From: JBPCOB01 sp051000715
GTDB taxonomy: Bacteria > Actinomycetota > Actinomycetes > JALYNC01
Direction: 5' to 3'
Assembly: GCA_051000715.1 (NCBI GenBank)
Contig: JBPCOB010000172.1
Location: 1 to 32,209, forward strand
Length of the DNA: 32,209 nt
Positions 8,569 through 15,977 of this stretch are shown in pieces. Both the position numbers and the translations under genes were made by a program. The notes below the pieces were generated by a model. That model had not been told where the DNA came from and ran no database searches. It worked only from the letters and a program-made list of their open reading frames with translations. The first letter of the stretch is position 1. Each line of letters starts with the position of its first letter.

Positions 8569-9305
8569 AGCACTCGTTCACCGTGCCGGTGCTGCCGGCC
8601 GAGGCGTGGCGGGTCCTGCTCGACCTGGAGCGCGTCGCCCCGTGCATGCCGGGCGCGACGCTGGAGTCGGTCACCGGCACCGAGTTTGCCGGCCGAGTCA
8701 AGGTCAAGGTCGGACCGATCACCGTGACCTACCGCGGCACCGGCCGCTTCACCGAGCAGGACGGGGAGGCGCTGCGGGCCACCGTCGAGGCCAAGGCCAA
8801 GGAGATGCGCGGCACCGGCACCGCCACGGCGACCGTGCGGGCGGCCCTCAGGGCTGACGGTGGCGCCACCAGGGTCGATGTGACAACCGATCTGGCGATC
8901 ACCGGAAAGCCGGCGCAGTTCGGCCGCGGGGTGATGGCCGACATCGGCAGCAAGCTGATCGGCCAGTTCGCCGCCTGCCTGGCCGAAGAGCTGGCCGCGC
9001 CGGCGTCCACCACTCCGCTGCCGGCGGCAGCAGACCCAACCAGCCCCCCGACGCCCTGGCCGCAGGGGGCCTCGGAACGAGGGGCCGCCGAGCACGGCGA
9101 GGCCCCCGAGCTGGAGAGCCGGGTACCAGCAGGCCGGCCGCCGGTGCCTCCGGAGCGGCGTCGGACCGCCGACCCGATCGACCTGTTGGAGGCCGCCGGC
9201 GGCCCCTTGGCCAAGCGGCTGGGCTCCGCTGCAGCCCTGGTCGGCTTGGCAGCGGTGCTGTTCGCAGTAAGCCGTCGGCGTCGCCAGCGGCGGCCGCGCC
9301 GCTAA
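8559..9305 (+). CDS. coxG: CoxG-like SRPBCC protein with C-terminal membrane anchor
   Basis: The 248-residue protein has an N-terminal CoxG/SRPBCC domain (residues 1-150: LEHSFTVPVLPAEAWRVLLD, CMPGATLESV, VKVKVGPITVTYRGTGRF, and GKPAQFGRGVMADIG). A low-complexity proline/alanine/glutamate linker of about 60 residues follows, then a single hydrophobic segment near residues 219-238 (AAALVGLAAVLFAVS) ending in an arginine-rich tail. CoxG proteins are reported to bring CO dehydrogenase into contact with the membrane and its quinones, and the C-terminal anchor here fits that role. The ATG at 8559 follows GGAGCG and overlaps the preceding gene. The stop overlaps the stop of the convergent epimerase gene, closing the operon. 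Confidence 0.9.
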   Translation: MQLEHSFTVPVLPAEAWRVLLDLERVAPCMPGATLESVTGTEFAGRVKVKVGPITVTYRGTGRFTEQDGEALRATVEAKAKEMRGTGTATATVRAALRADGGATRVDVTTDLAITGKPAQFGRGVMADIGSKLIGQFAACLAEELAAPASTTPLPAAADPTSPPTPWPQGASERGAAEHGEAPELESRVPAGRPPVPPERRRTADPIDLLEAAGGPLAKRLGSAAALVGLAAVLFAVSRRRRQRRPRR

Positions 9306-10243
9306 CGAGCTCGCAAGGACGCGGTGATGCCCCAGGTGCCGGTCCAGCTCTCGCCCGGACCGAGGACCACCAGGTCCTCGCCGGTGGCGAAGGCATTCGG
9401 CGGCCCGGTCATCGGTTCCACGCCCAGGCCGGTACGCCGGCTGCCCTCCGGCAGGGTGTCGGCGGTGAAGACCTCGAGGTACGGGTACGCCGCGTCGGCC
9501 CACAGGGCCACCGAGGCGCCGCCGTCGGGGGCGGACAGGGTCAGCGTCGCGCGGCCCCCGGCATCCCGGTCGAGGTCGAGGAACGCATAGTCGATCTCGG
9601 TGGTCCCGATCGGACGCGGTGAGCAGAAGTCGTACGGCGAGCCGGCCACGGCCTTGCGGCCGGTGGGGATGCCGCGCTCGTCGGTCGGCAGGTAGCCGCC
9701 CGCCCGCAGTTCCAGCACGGCGTCGTCGATCGTCGGCGTACCGGCGGTCAGGTACGGGTGCGCGCCGGCCGCGAACGGGCAGGGCGAATCGCTGCGGTTC
9801 ACCGCGGTGGTCGCGACCGTGAGCCCGTCGCCGGCGACGGTGTAGTCGATCCGCAGGTCGAGTGTCCACGGGTAGCCGGGCTGGGGGTGCGAGCGCACGC
9901 CCATGACGACCCGGTCGGCCGCCGCGTCGACCACGGACCAGGGCATCCAGCGGACCAGCCCGTGGATCGCGTTGGACCGCTCCACCTCGGTGAGCGCGAG
10001 CTGGTAGTCCTGGCCCTGGAAGCGGTAGCGGCCACCTTCGACCCGGTTGGGCCACGGCAGCAGGGACTGGCCCTTGGCGGCGATGCACATCTCCTCGACG
10101 GGGTAGCCGTCGAGGACCGCCCGGCCGCGCAGGCGCAGGTCGCGCAGCGCTCCGCCCACCTCGACCACGACCGCTCGCAACTCGCCGTACGCCAGTTTGT
10201 ACTGCTCGCCGGACGGCGGAACCGGGCCGTTGGTGCTCGTCAT
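9302..10243 (-). CDS. Aldose 1-epimerase family protein (GalM-like)
   Basis: The 313-residue protein has the galactose-mutarotase-like beta-sandwich sequence. The family's first motif appears as LPWPNRVEGGRYRFQGQDYQL, the conserved SNAIHGLVRW carries the expected histidine, and the second catalytic histidine sits in AGAHPYLTAG, with EVFTADTLP and GLGVEPMTGPPNAF near the C-terminus. Such enzymes interconvert alpha and beta anomers of hexoses. The ATG at 10243 follows GGAGGACGACG at good spacing. The gene is convergent with coxG (overlapping stops) and divergent from pntAA. It is far from galE and galK in the same window, so a role in galactose use is possible but not shown. Confidence 0.88.
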   Translation of the reverse strand: MTSTNGPVPPSGEQYKLAYGELRAVVVEVGGALRDLRLRGRAVLDGYPVEEMCIAAKGQSLLPWPNRVEGGRYRFQGQDYQLALTEVERSNAIHGLVRWMPWSVVDAAADRVVMGVRSHPQPGYPWTLDLRIDYTVAGDGLTVATTAVNRSDSPCPFAAGAHPYLTAGTPTIDDAVLELRAGGYLPTDERGIPTGRKAVAGSPYDFCSPRPIGTTEIDYAFLDLDRDAGGRATLTLSAPDGGASVALWADAAYPYLEVFTADTLPEGSRRTGLGVEPMTGPPNAFATGEDLVVLGPGESWTGTWGITASLRAR

Positions 10244-10289
10244 CGTCGTCCTCCAGACGCGTTGGCGCACGGATGTCCGCCGCGGCCGG

Positions 10290-10295
10290 TAGTTT
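10290..10295 (+). promoter_or_regulatory. Putative -10 element for leaderless pntAA
   Basis: TAGTTT sits seven bases before the GTG at 10303. A TANNNT box six to seven bases ahead of a start codon is the usual sign of a leaderless transcript in actinobacteria. No Shine-Dalgarno is visible before this GTG or before the upstream ATG at 10273, which supports leaderless initiation. This is read by eye. Confidence 0.4.
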
Positions 10296-10302
10296 TCCGC
10301 AT

Positions 10303-11424
10303 GTGCTGGTAGCCGTGCCGACGGAGGTCGGTGAAGGGGAGCGACGGGTGGCCGCCGTCCCCGAGACGGTCGGCCGGCTCATTGCCGCCGGACTGTCGGT
10401 GTGCGTGCAGGCCGGCGCGGGGGATCAGGCTGCCTTCGCCGACACGGCGTACGCCGAGAAGGGCGCCTCCATCGACGCCGACCCGGTTCGGTTGCTCGGC
10501 TCGGCCGATGCGGTCCTCAAGGTGGCCCCGCCGACCCACGAGGAGATCGACCGGCTGCGCCCGGGCGCCGCGCTGGTCGGCTTCCTCGACCCGGTGGGAC
10601 ACCCGGACCGCATCCGGCTGCTCGCCCAGCGGGGGGTGATCGCCTTCGCGATGGAGCTGCTGCCGCGGATCAGCCGGGCGCAGGGCATGGACGCGCTGTC
10701 CTCGCAGGCCATGGTCGCCGGCTACCGGGGGGTCCTCATGGCCGCCGACCGGTTACCGAAGTTCTTTCCGATGTCGATGACCGCGGCCGGTACCGTTCCG
10801 CCGGCCAAGGTGCTCGTGCTCGGCGCCGGGGTCGCCGGGCTGCAGGCCATCGCCACGGCCCGCCGGCTGGGCGCGGTGGTGGAGGCCTACGACGTGCGCG
10901 CCGCGGCCAAGGAGGAGGTGGCCAGCCTGGGCGCGACGTTCGTCGAGCTGCCGCTGGAGGCCCAGGACGGCACCGGAGGCTACGCGCGGGAGCAGTCGGA
11001 GGGGTTCTTGAGAGAGCAGCGTTCGCTTATCGGTCGGCACGTCGCCGCCTCCGACGTGGTCATCACCACCGCCGCAATCCCCGGCCGACCGGCCCCGGTG
11101 CTGGTCACCGAGGCGATGGTGGGCGGCATGCGGCCGGGCTCGGTCATCATCGACCTGGCCGCGGAGAGCGGTGGCAACTGCGAGCTGTCCCGGCCCGGTG
11201 AAGACGTCCTCTACGACGGCGTCGTGGTGACCGGGGGGCGCAACGTGGCGAGTGCGATGCCCACGCACGCAAGCGCTCTCTACGCTCGCAACGTCGCCAA
11301 CCTGCTGCTGCACCTGGTGCGCGACGGCGCATTCGCCCCCGACTACGACGACGAGGTGGTCGCCGGTACCTGCGTCACCAGGGACGGCGACGTCGTGCAC
11401 CCGGCGGCGCGGGGGCGCGCGTGA
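10303..11424 (+). CDS. pntAA: NAD(P) transhydrogenase subunit alpha, soluble domain (PntAA)
   Basis: The 373-residue NAD(H)-binding domain I of proton-translocating transhydrogenase is recognised by VPTEVGEGERRVAAVPE at the start, QGMDALSSQAMVAGYRG in the middle, and the Rossmann motif GAGVAG (residues 174-179 from this start) with DVRAAAKEEVASLGA and IDLAAESGGNCE. The last motif and the split gene order separate it from alanine dehydrogenase. I prefer the GTG at 10303 because homologues begin directly at this first beta strand and because a TAGTTT box precedes it. An ATG at 10273 would add ten residues. The stop overlaps the pntAB start (GTGA). Together the three subunits use the proton gradient to make NADPH from NADH. 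Confidence 0.92.
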   Translation: MLVAVPTEVGEGERRVAAVPETVGRLIAAGLSVCVQAGAGDQAAFADTAYAEKGASIDADPVRLLGSADAVLKVAPPTHEEIDRLRPGAALVGFLDPVGHPDRIRLLAQRGVIAFAMELLPRISRAQGMDALSSQAMVAGYRGVLMAADRLPKFFPMSMTAAGTVPPAKVLVLGAGVAGLQAIATARRLGAVVEAYDVRAAAKEEVASLGATFVELPLEAQDGTGGYAREQSEGFLREQRSLIGRHVAASDVVITTAAIPGRPAPVLVTEAMVGGMRPGSVIIDLAAESGGNCELSRPGEDVLYDGVVVTGGRNVASAMPTHASALYARNVANLLLHLVRDGAFAPDYDDEVVAGTCVTRDGDVVHPAARGRA

Positions 11425-11771
11425 CCGGCTCCCTGACCCTCGTCACCATCTTCGTGCTTGCGGTCTTCGTCGGCTTCGAGGTGATCTCAAAGGTCTCCTC
11501 GACGCTGCACACGCCGCTGATGTCGGGCGCCAACGCCATCCACGGGATCATCCTGATCGGGGCCATGATCGTGCTCGGTACGGCCCGCAGCGGCCTCGCC
11601 CAGGCGGTCGGGCTGGTCGCGGTGATCCTCGCCACCGTCAACGTGGTGGGTGGCTTCGTGGTGACCGACCGGATGCTGGAGATGTTCAAGGGCCGGCAGG
11701 CCGGCCGCAGGCAGGCGGAGCCGGCGCGGCCGGCGGCGCCGATGGCCGAGAGCACGAGGCCGCCCGGGTGA
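11421..11771 (+). CDS. pntAB: NAD(P) transhydrogenase subunit alpha, membrane part (PntAB)
   Basis: This 116-residue membrane protein has three hydrophobic segments (about residues 3-22, 40-56 and 62-82) and the transhydrogenase core motifs GFEVISKVSSTLHTPLMSGANA and GFVVTDRMLEMFK. It corresponds to the membrane half of PntA, which is a separate gene in many actinobacteria and alphaproteobacteria. The C-terminal 30 residues are an arginine/alanine/proline-rich tail. The GTG start overlaps the pntAA stop, and the stop overlaps the pntB start, so the three genes are almost certainly one transcript. Confidence 0.94.
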   Translation: MTGSLTLVTIFVLAVFVGFEVISKVSSTLHTPLMSGANAIHGIILIGAMIVLGTARSGLAQAVGLVAVILATVNVVGGFVVTDRMLEMFKGRQAGRRQAEPARPAAPMAESTRPPG

Positions 11772-13150
11772 CCCGTACCGACGCGATCGCGCTGGCCTAC
11801 CTCGTCGCGGCGGTCTGTTTTATCTTCGCGCTCAAGGGGTTGAGCTCGCCCCGGACCGCGCGGCTGGGCAACGCGCTGGGCGCCGCGGGCGTGACCCTGG
11901 CCGTCGGCATGACGTTCCTGGACCGGCGGATCGGCAACGTGCCGCTGATCCTGGTCGGGATCGTGGTGGGCACCGTGCTCGGCGTTCCGGCCGCCCGGAC
12001 CGTGAAGATGACCGCGATCCCGCAGATGGTGGCGATGTTCAACGGGGTCGGTGGCGCCGCGGCGGCGTTGGTGTCCCTGGTCGAGTTCGGCTCGGTCGGC
12101 GCCCGAACCGGCGCCGGAGGCACCGCGGCGGCGATCTTCAGCACGGCGGTCGGGGCGGTGTCGTTCACCGGCAGCGTGCTGACCTTCGTCAAGCTGCAGG
12201 AGCTGATGACCGGTCGGCCGGTGCTCTACCCCGGCCAGCGGCTGGTGGGCGGCGGTCTCGTCCTCGCCGCGGTCGCCCTGGCCGTGGTCGTCCTGACTGC
12301 CCACAGCCTGGCCGCGCTGGTCGGGCTGGCTGTCGTCGGGCTGGCGTTCGGGATCGTCTTCGTGCTCCCGGTCGGAGGCGCCGACGTACCGGTGGTCATC
12401 TCACTGCTCAACTCCTTTACCGGCCTGGCGGTCGCCGCGTCGGGCTTCGTCCTGGACAACGTGCTGCTGATCGTGGCCGGCACGTTGGTGGGGGCGTCCG
12501 GCACCCTGCTCACCCGACTCATGAGTACGGCGATGGGCCGGTCGCTGCCCAACATCCTGTTCGGCGCGTTCTCCGCGCGTCCCGCGGGTGCGGATGCGGC
12601 CGGGCCGGCCGGCGACCGGTCGGTACGCACCGGTACGGCGGAGGACCTCGGCGTCCTGCTCGCCTACTCCCGGCGGGTCCAGATCGTGCCGGGCTACGGC
12701 CTCGCGGTGGCGCAGGCCCAGCACACCGTTCAGGAGCTGGCCCAGCTGCTGGAGTCGCGCGGGGTGGAGGTGAGCTACGCGATCCACCCGGTGGCCGGCC
12801 GGATGCCAGGCCACATGAACGTGCTGCTGGCCGAGGCCAACGTCACGTACGAGTCGCTCACGGAGATGGACCAGGCCAACCCGGAGTTCCCGCGCACCGA
12901 CGTGGCGCTCGTCGTCGGCGCCAACGACGTGGTCAACCCGGCCGCCCGCAACTCGCCCGGCAGCCCGATCTACGGCATGCCGATCCTCGATGTCGACGCC
13001 GCCCGCCACGTGGTCTTCCTCAAGCGCAGCATGCGACCCGGCTTCGCCGGCATCGACAACGAGCTGCTCTTCGACGCTCGTACGACGATGCTCTTCGGCG
13101 ACGCCAAGGAGTCGCTGTCCGCGCTCGTCCACGCCGTGAAGGACGCCTGA
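11768..13150 (+). CDS. pntB: NAD(P) transhydrogenase subunit beta (PntB)
   Basis: The 460-residue subunit combines the membrane proton channel and the NADP(H)-binding domain III. The first 275 residues or so hold eight or more hydrophobic helices, including IPQMVAMFNGVGGAAAALV and LNSFTGLAVAASGFVL. After a short charged linker, domain III shows VPGYGLAVAQAQH, the NADP loop region HPVAGRMPGHMNVLLAEA, VVGANDVVNPAAR and VVFLKRSMRPGFAGIDN. These are all diagnostic for PntB, and nothing is missing. The GTG at 11768 overlaps the pntAB stop. Confidence 0.96.
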   Translation: MTRTDAIALAYLVAAVCFIFALKGLSSPRTARLGNALGAAGVTLAVGMTFLDRRIGNVPLILVGIVVGTVLGVPAARTVKMTAIPQMVAMFNGVGGAAAALVSLVEFGSVGARTGAGGTAAAIFSTAVGAVSFTGSVLTFVKLQELMTGRPVLYPGQRLVGGGLVLAAVALAVVVLTAHSLAALVGLAVVGLAFGIVFVLPVGGADVPVVISLLNSFTGLAVAASGFVLDNVLLIVAGTLVGASGTLLTRLMSTAMGRSLPNILFGAFSARPAGADAAGPAGDRSVRTGTAEDLGVLLAYSRRVQIVPGYGLAVAQAQHTVQELAQLLESRGVEVSYAIHPVAGRMPGHMNVLLAEANVTYESLTEMDQANPEFPRTDVALVVGANDVVNPAARNSPGSPIYGMPILDVDAARHVVFLKRSMRPGFAGIDNELLFDARTTMLFGDAKESLSALVHAVKDA

Positions 13151-13171
13151 CCCAGCTTCGGCTAGTCGGGT
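13150..13171 (+). terminator. Weak hairpin after pntB
   Basis: ACCC-AGC-TTCG-GCT-(AGTC)-GGGT can fold into an interrupted stem closed by a stable TTCG tetraloop immediately after the pntB stop. There is no T-run. It may end the pnt transcript, but the stem is short and bulged. The remaining 100 bases before the methyltransferase gene show no other structure I can support. Confidence 0.3.
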
Positions 13172-13277
13172 GTGCTGGTCGCCGTGCTCGTGGCCGCCGC
13201 GTCGCCGGCTAACCAGTGGACGCCGTACGGAGCGCGACGGTGCTTGAGCGCCCGTAGCCGGCGCGTACCCCCCCCTC

Positions 13278-13913
13278 GTGTCCGACGGCTTCGAGGTCGT
13301 CCGAGCGGGCTACGACCGAATCGGCCACCGCTACCGGGACTGGTCGCAGGACAGCCCGGTCCGGCTCCGCTGGGTGCAGCGGCTGCTAGGCGAACTGATG
13401 CCCGGTAGCCTCATCATCGATCTCGGTTGCGGGCCTGGCGAACCCGCGACACGGATGCTCGTCGAGCAGCATCGAGTCGTGGGGGTTGACGGCTCGCTCG
13501 TGCAACTGCGCCTAGCCCAGGTAGCCGTTCCACAAGCCGCTCTCGTGCAGGCCGACATCGCGCGGGTCGCCATGCGACCGGGCAGCGTGGACGCCGTCGC
13601 CTCCTTCTACGCACTCGGGCACGTCCCCTCCCACCAGCACGCCGCGCTGTTTGAGGCCATCGCATCCTGGCTGCGCCCAGGAGGGCTCCTCCTGACCAGC
13701 GCCCCGCTGACTCCGGGCGACGGCACGGACGCGAGCTGGCTCGGAGTACCGATGTTCTTCGGGGGCATCGGCGAGGGCGCCACCCGGCGCGCAGTCACGG
13801 CAGCGGGGCTCGAGGTCGAGACGTGGCAAGTCTTTGAGGAAGACGAGGGCGAAGGCAAGCTGGTTTCTTTCCTGTGGCTCATGGCCCGTAGGCCCTTGCC
13901 CGGTAGTGCCTGA
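13278..13913 (+). CDS. Class I SAM-dependent methyltransferase
   Basis: The 211-residue protein has the SAM-binding motif I IIDLGCGPG at residues 46-54, an acidic residue ending beta 2 (VVGVDGS), motif II around VDAVASFYALGHVP and a post-motif WLRPGGLLLTSAPL. The N-terminus GYDRIGHRYRDW is common in small-molecule methyltransferases of the UbiE/Methyltransf_11 type. The substrate cannot be inferred. The GTG at 13278 lacks a clear ribosome binding site and follows a run of eight C residues. The gene is apparently on its own, between the pnt operon and the MOSC gene. Confidence 0.85.
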   Translation: MSDGFEVVRAGYDRIGHRYRDWSQDSPVRLRWVQRLLGELMPGSLIIDLGCGPGEPATRMLVEQHRVVGVDGSLVQLRLAQVAVPQAALVQADIARVAMRPGSVDAVASFYALGHVPSHQHAALFEAIASWLRPGGLLLTSAPLTPGDGTDASWLGVPMFFGGIGEGATRRAVTAAGLEVETWQVFEEDEGEGKLVSFLWLMARRPLPGSA

Positions 13914-13960
13914 GTGGGATCCCCCCGGACGGCTGCTAGTGGGGGCCTAGCGTTGTGCGG

Positions 13961-14650
13961 ATGGGTGAAGTCGTGGGGGTGTACCTGGCCGAGTCGGCCG
14001 GCCGGCCGATGCGGGCGGTCGCCTCGGCGGTCGCAGTTGCGGGGCAAGGACTGCTCGGTGATCGTTACCAGGCCGGCACCGGTGAGTGGTCCTACGACCC
14101 GAGGTTGTACGACGACGTCACGCTGGTCGCGGTCGAGGCGCTCGACGCCGCCAGCACCGAGTTCGGTGTGCACCTGCAGGGAGGCGTCTCGCGCCGCAAC
14201 CTACACACTCGCGGCGTCGATCTCGAGGCCCTCGTCGGGCGCTGCTTCCGTGCCGGCGAGGTTGAGCTGCGAGGGGAGCGGCCGTGCGATCCGTGCCGCT
14301 ACTTGGACCAACTGACCGGCCAGCCGGCGAAGGCCGCGCTGCAGGGACGGGGCGGTCTGCGAGCCACGGTCATCACCGGCGGCCGGCTGCGCGTCGGCGA
14401 CCCGGTTGCGGCGTACTCGGCTCTCTCCGCCGCGGGTGGATTTGCGCACGAGCTGGAACGCGATCGCGGGACCCGAGGGCTTGATGCGCACGCCGGGGTG
14501 ACCATGCAGCATCGCTCCCGAGTGCGGGCCGACCCGACTTCGCCCAACCTGCGGCAGGTCCACCTCATTCATGCCGAGCTCCACGACGAGCCTGACGGCG
14601 TACGTGTCGAGCTGCCGGCCAAGCCGCATGTCGATCTCGACCGGGTCTGA
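13961..14650 (+). CDS. MOSC domain protein fused to a fragment of a second MOSC protein
   Basis: The protein is 229 residues. Residues 1-148 are a complete small MOSC domain (MGEVVGVYLAESAG, GLLGDRYQAGTGEWS, VHLQGGVSRRNLHTRGVDLEALVG, GERPCDPCRYLDQLTG with Cys109 and Cys112, and a closing RLRVGDPV). MOSC domains bind molybdenum cofactor or related sulfur species and deliver sulfur. Residues about 161-210 match the beginning of a different MOSC family: FAHEL, LDAHAGVTMQHRSRV, and PNLRQVHLIHAELHDE. In that family this leads into a GENVTT segment, which is absent here. The last 19 residues are unfamiliar. The reading frame therefore looks like a complete gene joined to the 5' remnant of another. 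A GTG at 13955 is an alternative start. Confidence 0.8.
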   Translation: MGEVVGVYLAESAGRPMRAVASAVAVAGQGLLGDRYQAGTGEWSYDPRLYDDVTLVAVEALDAASTEFGVHLQGGVSRRNLHTRGVDLEALVGRCFRAGEVELRGERPCDPCRYLDQLTGQPAKAALQGRGGLRATVITGGRLRVGDPVAAYSALSAAGGFAHELERDRGTRGLDAHAGVTMQHRSRVRADPTSPNLRQVHLIHAELHDEPDGVRVELPAKPHVDLDRV

Positions 14651-14774
14651 CCCCGCCTCACCCGTCCGGCATCGTCACTGCTCATGAGGGGCCCGCAACG
14701 TTGCCGGCGACCCGGACACCGGGGTCGGGCGGAGCTGGCGTGACGGGGAGGCCGCCTAGCGGCACACTGCGGCG

Positions 14775-15341
14775 ATGACCGTTGCGCACGATGCTCTGGC
14801 TCACGGCGACCCCTATCACGTCCATGACGAGGCGTGCGCCGCGGCGCACGGCGAGCTCACTCCCCCGCGAGACCCCCGTCGGCTCGTGCTCGTCTTCGTC
14901 TCTCCGGTCGCCCGGGAGATGGCCGCGCTCGCCGATCGGCTCGGTTGGCCCGTATCTGTTCTCGACCCCGACCCGGCGCGCCTCGATCCCGACCTCATGC
15001 GCAAGACCCGCACGGTTAACAGCGTCGCCGACGTACGGCTCGACGACGGCTGCGACGTCATCGTCTGCGACCACGAGCGAGAAGAGCTCGGCGACGTCCT
15101 TGCCGAGGTGCTCGCGGGTCCGCACCGCTGGGTCGGCGTCATGGGCAGCAGACGGCATACCGCGCCGCATGTCGCCGCGCTGCAGGCGCGCGGCCTGCCG
15201 GCCGAGCAGATCGCCCGGGTGCACCGGCCGATCGGACTCGACATCGGGTCGAAGACGCCGCCCGAGATCGCTCTCGCCACCGTCGCAGGCTTGCTCGCCG
15301 ACCGTACCGGCCGCCCCGGCGGCCCATTCAGCGCCACCTGA
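14775..15341 (+). CDS. XdhC Rossmann-domain-only protein
   Basis: The 188-residue protein corresponds to the C-terminal Rossmann half of XdhC proteins. LVLVFVSPVAREMAALADRLG is the nucleotide-binding strand-loop-helix, CDVIVCDHERE follows, and VGVMGSRRHTAPHVAALQARGL and HRPIGLDIGSKTPPEIALATVAGLLA form the C-terminal signature. The N-terminal XdhC/CoxI domain present in the 6790-7902 gene is missing, replaced by about 35 polar residues rich in His, Ala and Asp. It lies just after the MOSC gene on the same strand, so the two may form a small cofactor-maturation pair. The start ATG is at 14775, and the open frame does not extend usefully upstream. I see no enzyme target nearby other than the cox-like operon. 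Confidence 0.85.
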   Translation: MTVAHDALAHGDPYHVHDEACAAAHGELTPPRDPRRLVLVFVSPVAREMAALADRLGWPVSVLDPDPARLDPDLMRKTRTVNSVADVRLDDGCDVIVCDHEREELGDVLAEVLAGPHRWVGVMGSRRHTAPHVAALQARGLPAEQIARVHRPIGLDIGSKTPPEIALATVAGLLADRTGRPGGPFSAT

Positions 15342-15422
15342 CACGCCTTCTGCCGCACCTGCCCATGATCAGCGAGCGGCGTGATTTGTCACCGTCGGAC
15401 GGCTGGAGACCCTTGCCAGGGC

Positions 15423-15439
15423 TACTCACTGAGTGAATA
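15423..15439. promoter_or_regulatory. Probable PadR operator (17-bp imperfect palindrome)
   Basis: TACTCACT-G-AGTGAATA is a near-perfect inverted repeat (arms differ at one of eight positions) centred on 15431, ending nine bases before the PadR start codon. Its position over the expected promoter or start region of a PadR-exporter operon fits autoregulation by the repressor encoded immediately downstream. No binding evidence is available. Confidence 0.55.
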
Positions 15440-15448
15440 GTGAGCGGT

Positions 15449-15976
15449 ATGTCAGTTCCACATGCGTTGCTGGGCCTGCTCGAGGAGCGGCCCCGCCACG
15501 GCTACGACCTCAAGCGCGAGTACGACCGGCGGTTCGGGACCGGCCGGCCGCTGCAGTTCGGCCAGGTGTACTCGACCCTCGGGCGGCTGCACCGCGATGG
15601 CCGGGTTGCGGTGGCAGGGGTCGAGGTGGCCGACGGGCCGGAGCGGACGGCGTACGCGATCACCGGCGCCGGCGTCGCAGACCTGGAGCGCTGGCTGGGC
15701 GAGCCGGTGCCGCCCGCGCCGTACCTGCAGAGTGTCCTGTTCACGAAGGTCGTGCTCGCCCTGCTGTCGGGTCGGCCGGCGACGGAGGTCCTGGACCGGC
15801 AGCGCGCCGCGCACCTGGTGGTCATGCGACAGCTGACTACCGGCAAGCGGGGGCGCGACCTGCCGACCGCGCTCGGGGCTGACTTCGCACTGTTCCACCT
15901 CGAGGCCGACCTGCGCTGGATCGAGCTGGCCGGCGCCCGCCTCGACCCACTGGCCCAACAGCTGACGAGGAGCTGA
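15449..15976 (+). CDS. PadR family transcriptional regulator
   Basis: This 175-residue regulator has an N-terminal winged helix (residues 1-80: HALLGLLEERPRHGYDLKREYDRR, FGQVYSTLGRLHRDGRV, RTAYAITGAGVADLERWL) and a C-terminal helical dimerisation region of the Vir_act_alpha_C type. PadR proteins usually repress the adjacent exporter until a ligand binds. It is followed after one base by an ABC ATPase gene and its permease, so it very likely controls them and itself. The ATG at 15449 gives the normal start; a GTG at 15440 would add three residues but would sit almost inside the palindrome. Confidence 0.93.
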   Translation: MSVPHALLGLLEERPRHGYDLKREYDRRFGTGRPLQFGQVYSTLGRLHRDGRVAVAGVEVADGPERTAYAITGAGVADLERWLGEPVPPAPYLQSVLFTKVVLALLSGRPATEVLDRQRAAHLVVMRQLTTGKRGRDLPTALGADFALFHLEADLRWIELAGARLDPLAQQLTRS

Positions 15977-15977
15977 C

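Noticed and set aside
10303..11424. Alanine dehydrogenase instead of transhydrogenase alpha subunit
   Set aside because: The following two overlapping genes encode the membrane and beta subunits of transhydrogenase, and the internal motifs match PntA.
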